Source of the DNA: Eutreptiella sp. 'Long Island Sound 2002'
Taxonomy: Eukaryota > Euglenozoa > Euglenophyceae > Eutreptiales > Eutreptiaceae
Direction of reading: 5' to 3'
Length of the DNA stretch: 64,000 nt
Assembly: GCA_964036045.1 (NCBI GenBank)
Contig: OZ038382.1
Span: 82,621,918-82,685,917 of the forward strand
Position numbers and translations under genes: made by a program. Positions within the stretch are counted from its first letter, which is position 1; each line of letters opens with the position of its first letter. Of the stretch, positions 63,207 to 64,000 are shown in pieces. Under the pieces are notes generated by a model. The model was not told the origin of the DNA, made no database searches, and worked only from the letters and a program-made list of their open reading frames with translations.

Positions 63207-64000
63207 GGAGATAGGGGTACGGTGGAGCTGGAGGTGCGCCACGGACAGCCGGCCAAGTACCAGTACAATGTGCGGGTGCCTGACATCGTGGTCACAAAGG
63301 CGGCCACGGGCAGCCTGGAGGTCCGCAGTGGGCTCACCAGACAAGGACAGGCGGTGCAAGTGTACACCATGGTGGACTAGGATTGGCAGCGGGAGACCGA
63401 GTGGAAGTCGTGGGCGGAACCACTGCACAGCGGGGTGCTCAAAGGACCAGGAAGGACGGAGAAAGGGGACACCTCGGAGCGGCACAGCGCAGACCAGGTG
63501 AATGAGAAGCAAAGGCAAGCCACCGCGGCTGACGAACTAGACATCCTTGGTACAAAAACGGACAGAGAGGACATGCTTCAGCAGCCGGCCCAACGACAAA
63601 GATGAAAGGCAACACCGTGGCAAAACGTCTTGATTGACCATGGAGAGACGCGGTCGGGGCTGGGGGGCGCACCAGAGGATGTAGGAAGGATGATGTGAGG
63701 CAGGCACTGAGCAAAGCCAGATATCACATAAAGGCAAGAATGGAGCCCCTGGAGGGCAGGTGCAGACCCGAATGCACGCAGGTAAAGTGCCTGTGCAGAC
63801 TGGATGGACCGCAGGAACTGAGGGGTGGTTGTCATGGGATCAAGGTAGGGCAGCCCAGGCGGCAAGGGCCTATGTGGCTACAAATGGAAGAGGACGAAGG
63901 AGCCCTGTTGGTGTACCTACAGCAAGTCAAGCACATGTGGGTGGGTTTTGCGGACCGCAGGAATGGCGCCTTGGAAGAGGGGGCAGAAAGAGAAGAACGG
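63207..64000 (+). pseudogene. Unknown plus-strand gene, continues past the right edge
   Basis: One frame reads RGTVELEVRHGQPAKYQYNV, PDIVVTKAATGSLEVRSGLT, RQGQAVQVYTMVD, a TAG (63,378-63,380), then WQRETEWKSWAEPLHSGVLK, DQVNEKQRQATAADELDILG to TGA at 63,603-63,605. After a gap a different frame gives VRQALSKARYHIKARMEPLE, ECTQVKCLCRLDGPQELRGG and ALLVYLQQVKHMWVGFADRR to the edge. The beta-rich first part and helical end look genuine. The DNA is purine-rich yet composition is balanced, which argues against a chance ORF. Unidentified. Confidence 0.4.

Noticed and set aside
1-64000. Dinoflagellate spliced-leader relics as proof of lineage
   Set aside because: I scanned for the characteristic leader core and saw none, so the lineage call stays tentative.

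Overview
The window is eukaryotic, repeat-dominated and almost free of intact host genes. Several predicted genes have GT-AG introns, reverse-transcriptase-bearing elements are present, simple-sequence satellites are common, and most coding traces are broken by stops and frameshifts. From memory, the Ty3-type polyprotein at the left end and the Gag remnant near 54.4-54.9 kb resemble retroelements of dinoflagellate algae. I therefore favour a dinoflagellate-like protist, but only moderately: the interstitial telomeric repeat here is TTAGGG, not the TTTAGGG usual in that group. No database could be consulted.

Layout. 1-5.8 kb: a Ty3/gypsy element entering from the left (Gag knuckle, protease, RT, RNase H, integrase, chromodomain), in one reading frame with four stops and a terminal frameshift. 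5.8-9.7 kb: gene-poor DNA, then a CATCA pentamer satellite, a short TTAGGG tract and a 10-bp repeat array. 10.1-17.0 kb (+): a decayed gene whose central part is a tandem array of about 205-bp exon-intron units encoding 38-residue Ala/Glu/Lys-rich helical repeats, followed by other broken coding segments. 17.5-18.0 kb (-): a Gln/His-rich coding segment. 18.0-20.5 kb (+): a second copy of the same gene with its own seven-unit array. 20.5-32.2 kb (-): a long decayed coding block of unknown function, interrupted at 23.6-27.06 kb by a 5'-truncated non-LTR retrotransposon with a 16-bp target-site duplication. 33.2-34.2 kb (+): a second copy of a segment also found at 15.4 kb. 34.4-38.5 kb: AT-richer DNA with a small two-exon gene and two minus-strand ORFs, bounded by inverted TATACAG-rich arrays. 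38.9-39.7 kb: another decayed coiled-coil gene. 40.06-43.6 kb: two 620-bp direct repeats around a purine-rich insert. 43.7-47.2 kb: no gene seen. 47.2-54.25 kb: G/T-rich on +, with a decayed minus-strand coding block including a 507-codon ORF. 54.4-54.95 kb: a copia-type Gag remnant. 55-59.4 kb: purine-rich minisatellites, including a dense array of a GGACTGGATCATCCGGGG motif that can form hairpins. 59.9-64 kb: a tRNA-like element and decayed plus-strand coding segments.

Overall this is a nest of mobile-element remnants. The most unusual structure is the duplicated gene built from tandem, symmetric phase-0 exons (11.5-13.5 and 19.0-20.5 kb). With the neighbouring unknown coding blocks it may be part of a large undescribed element, but the grouping is inference. 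Predicted starts in many ORFs here are non-ATG (TTG or GTG) and should not be read as real initiation codons.
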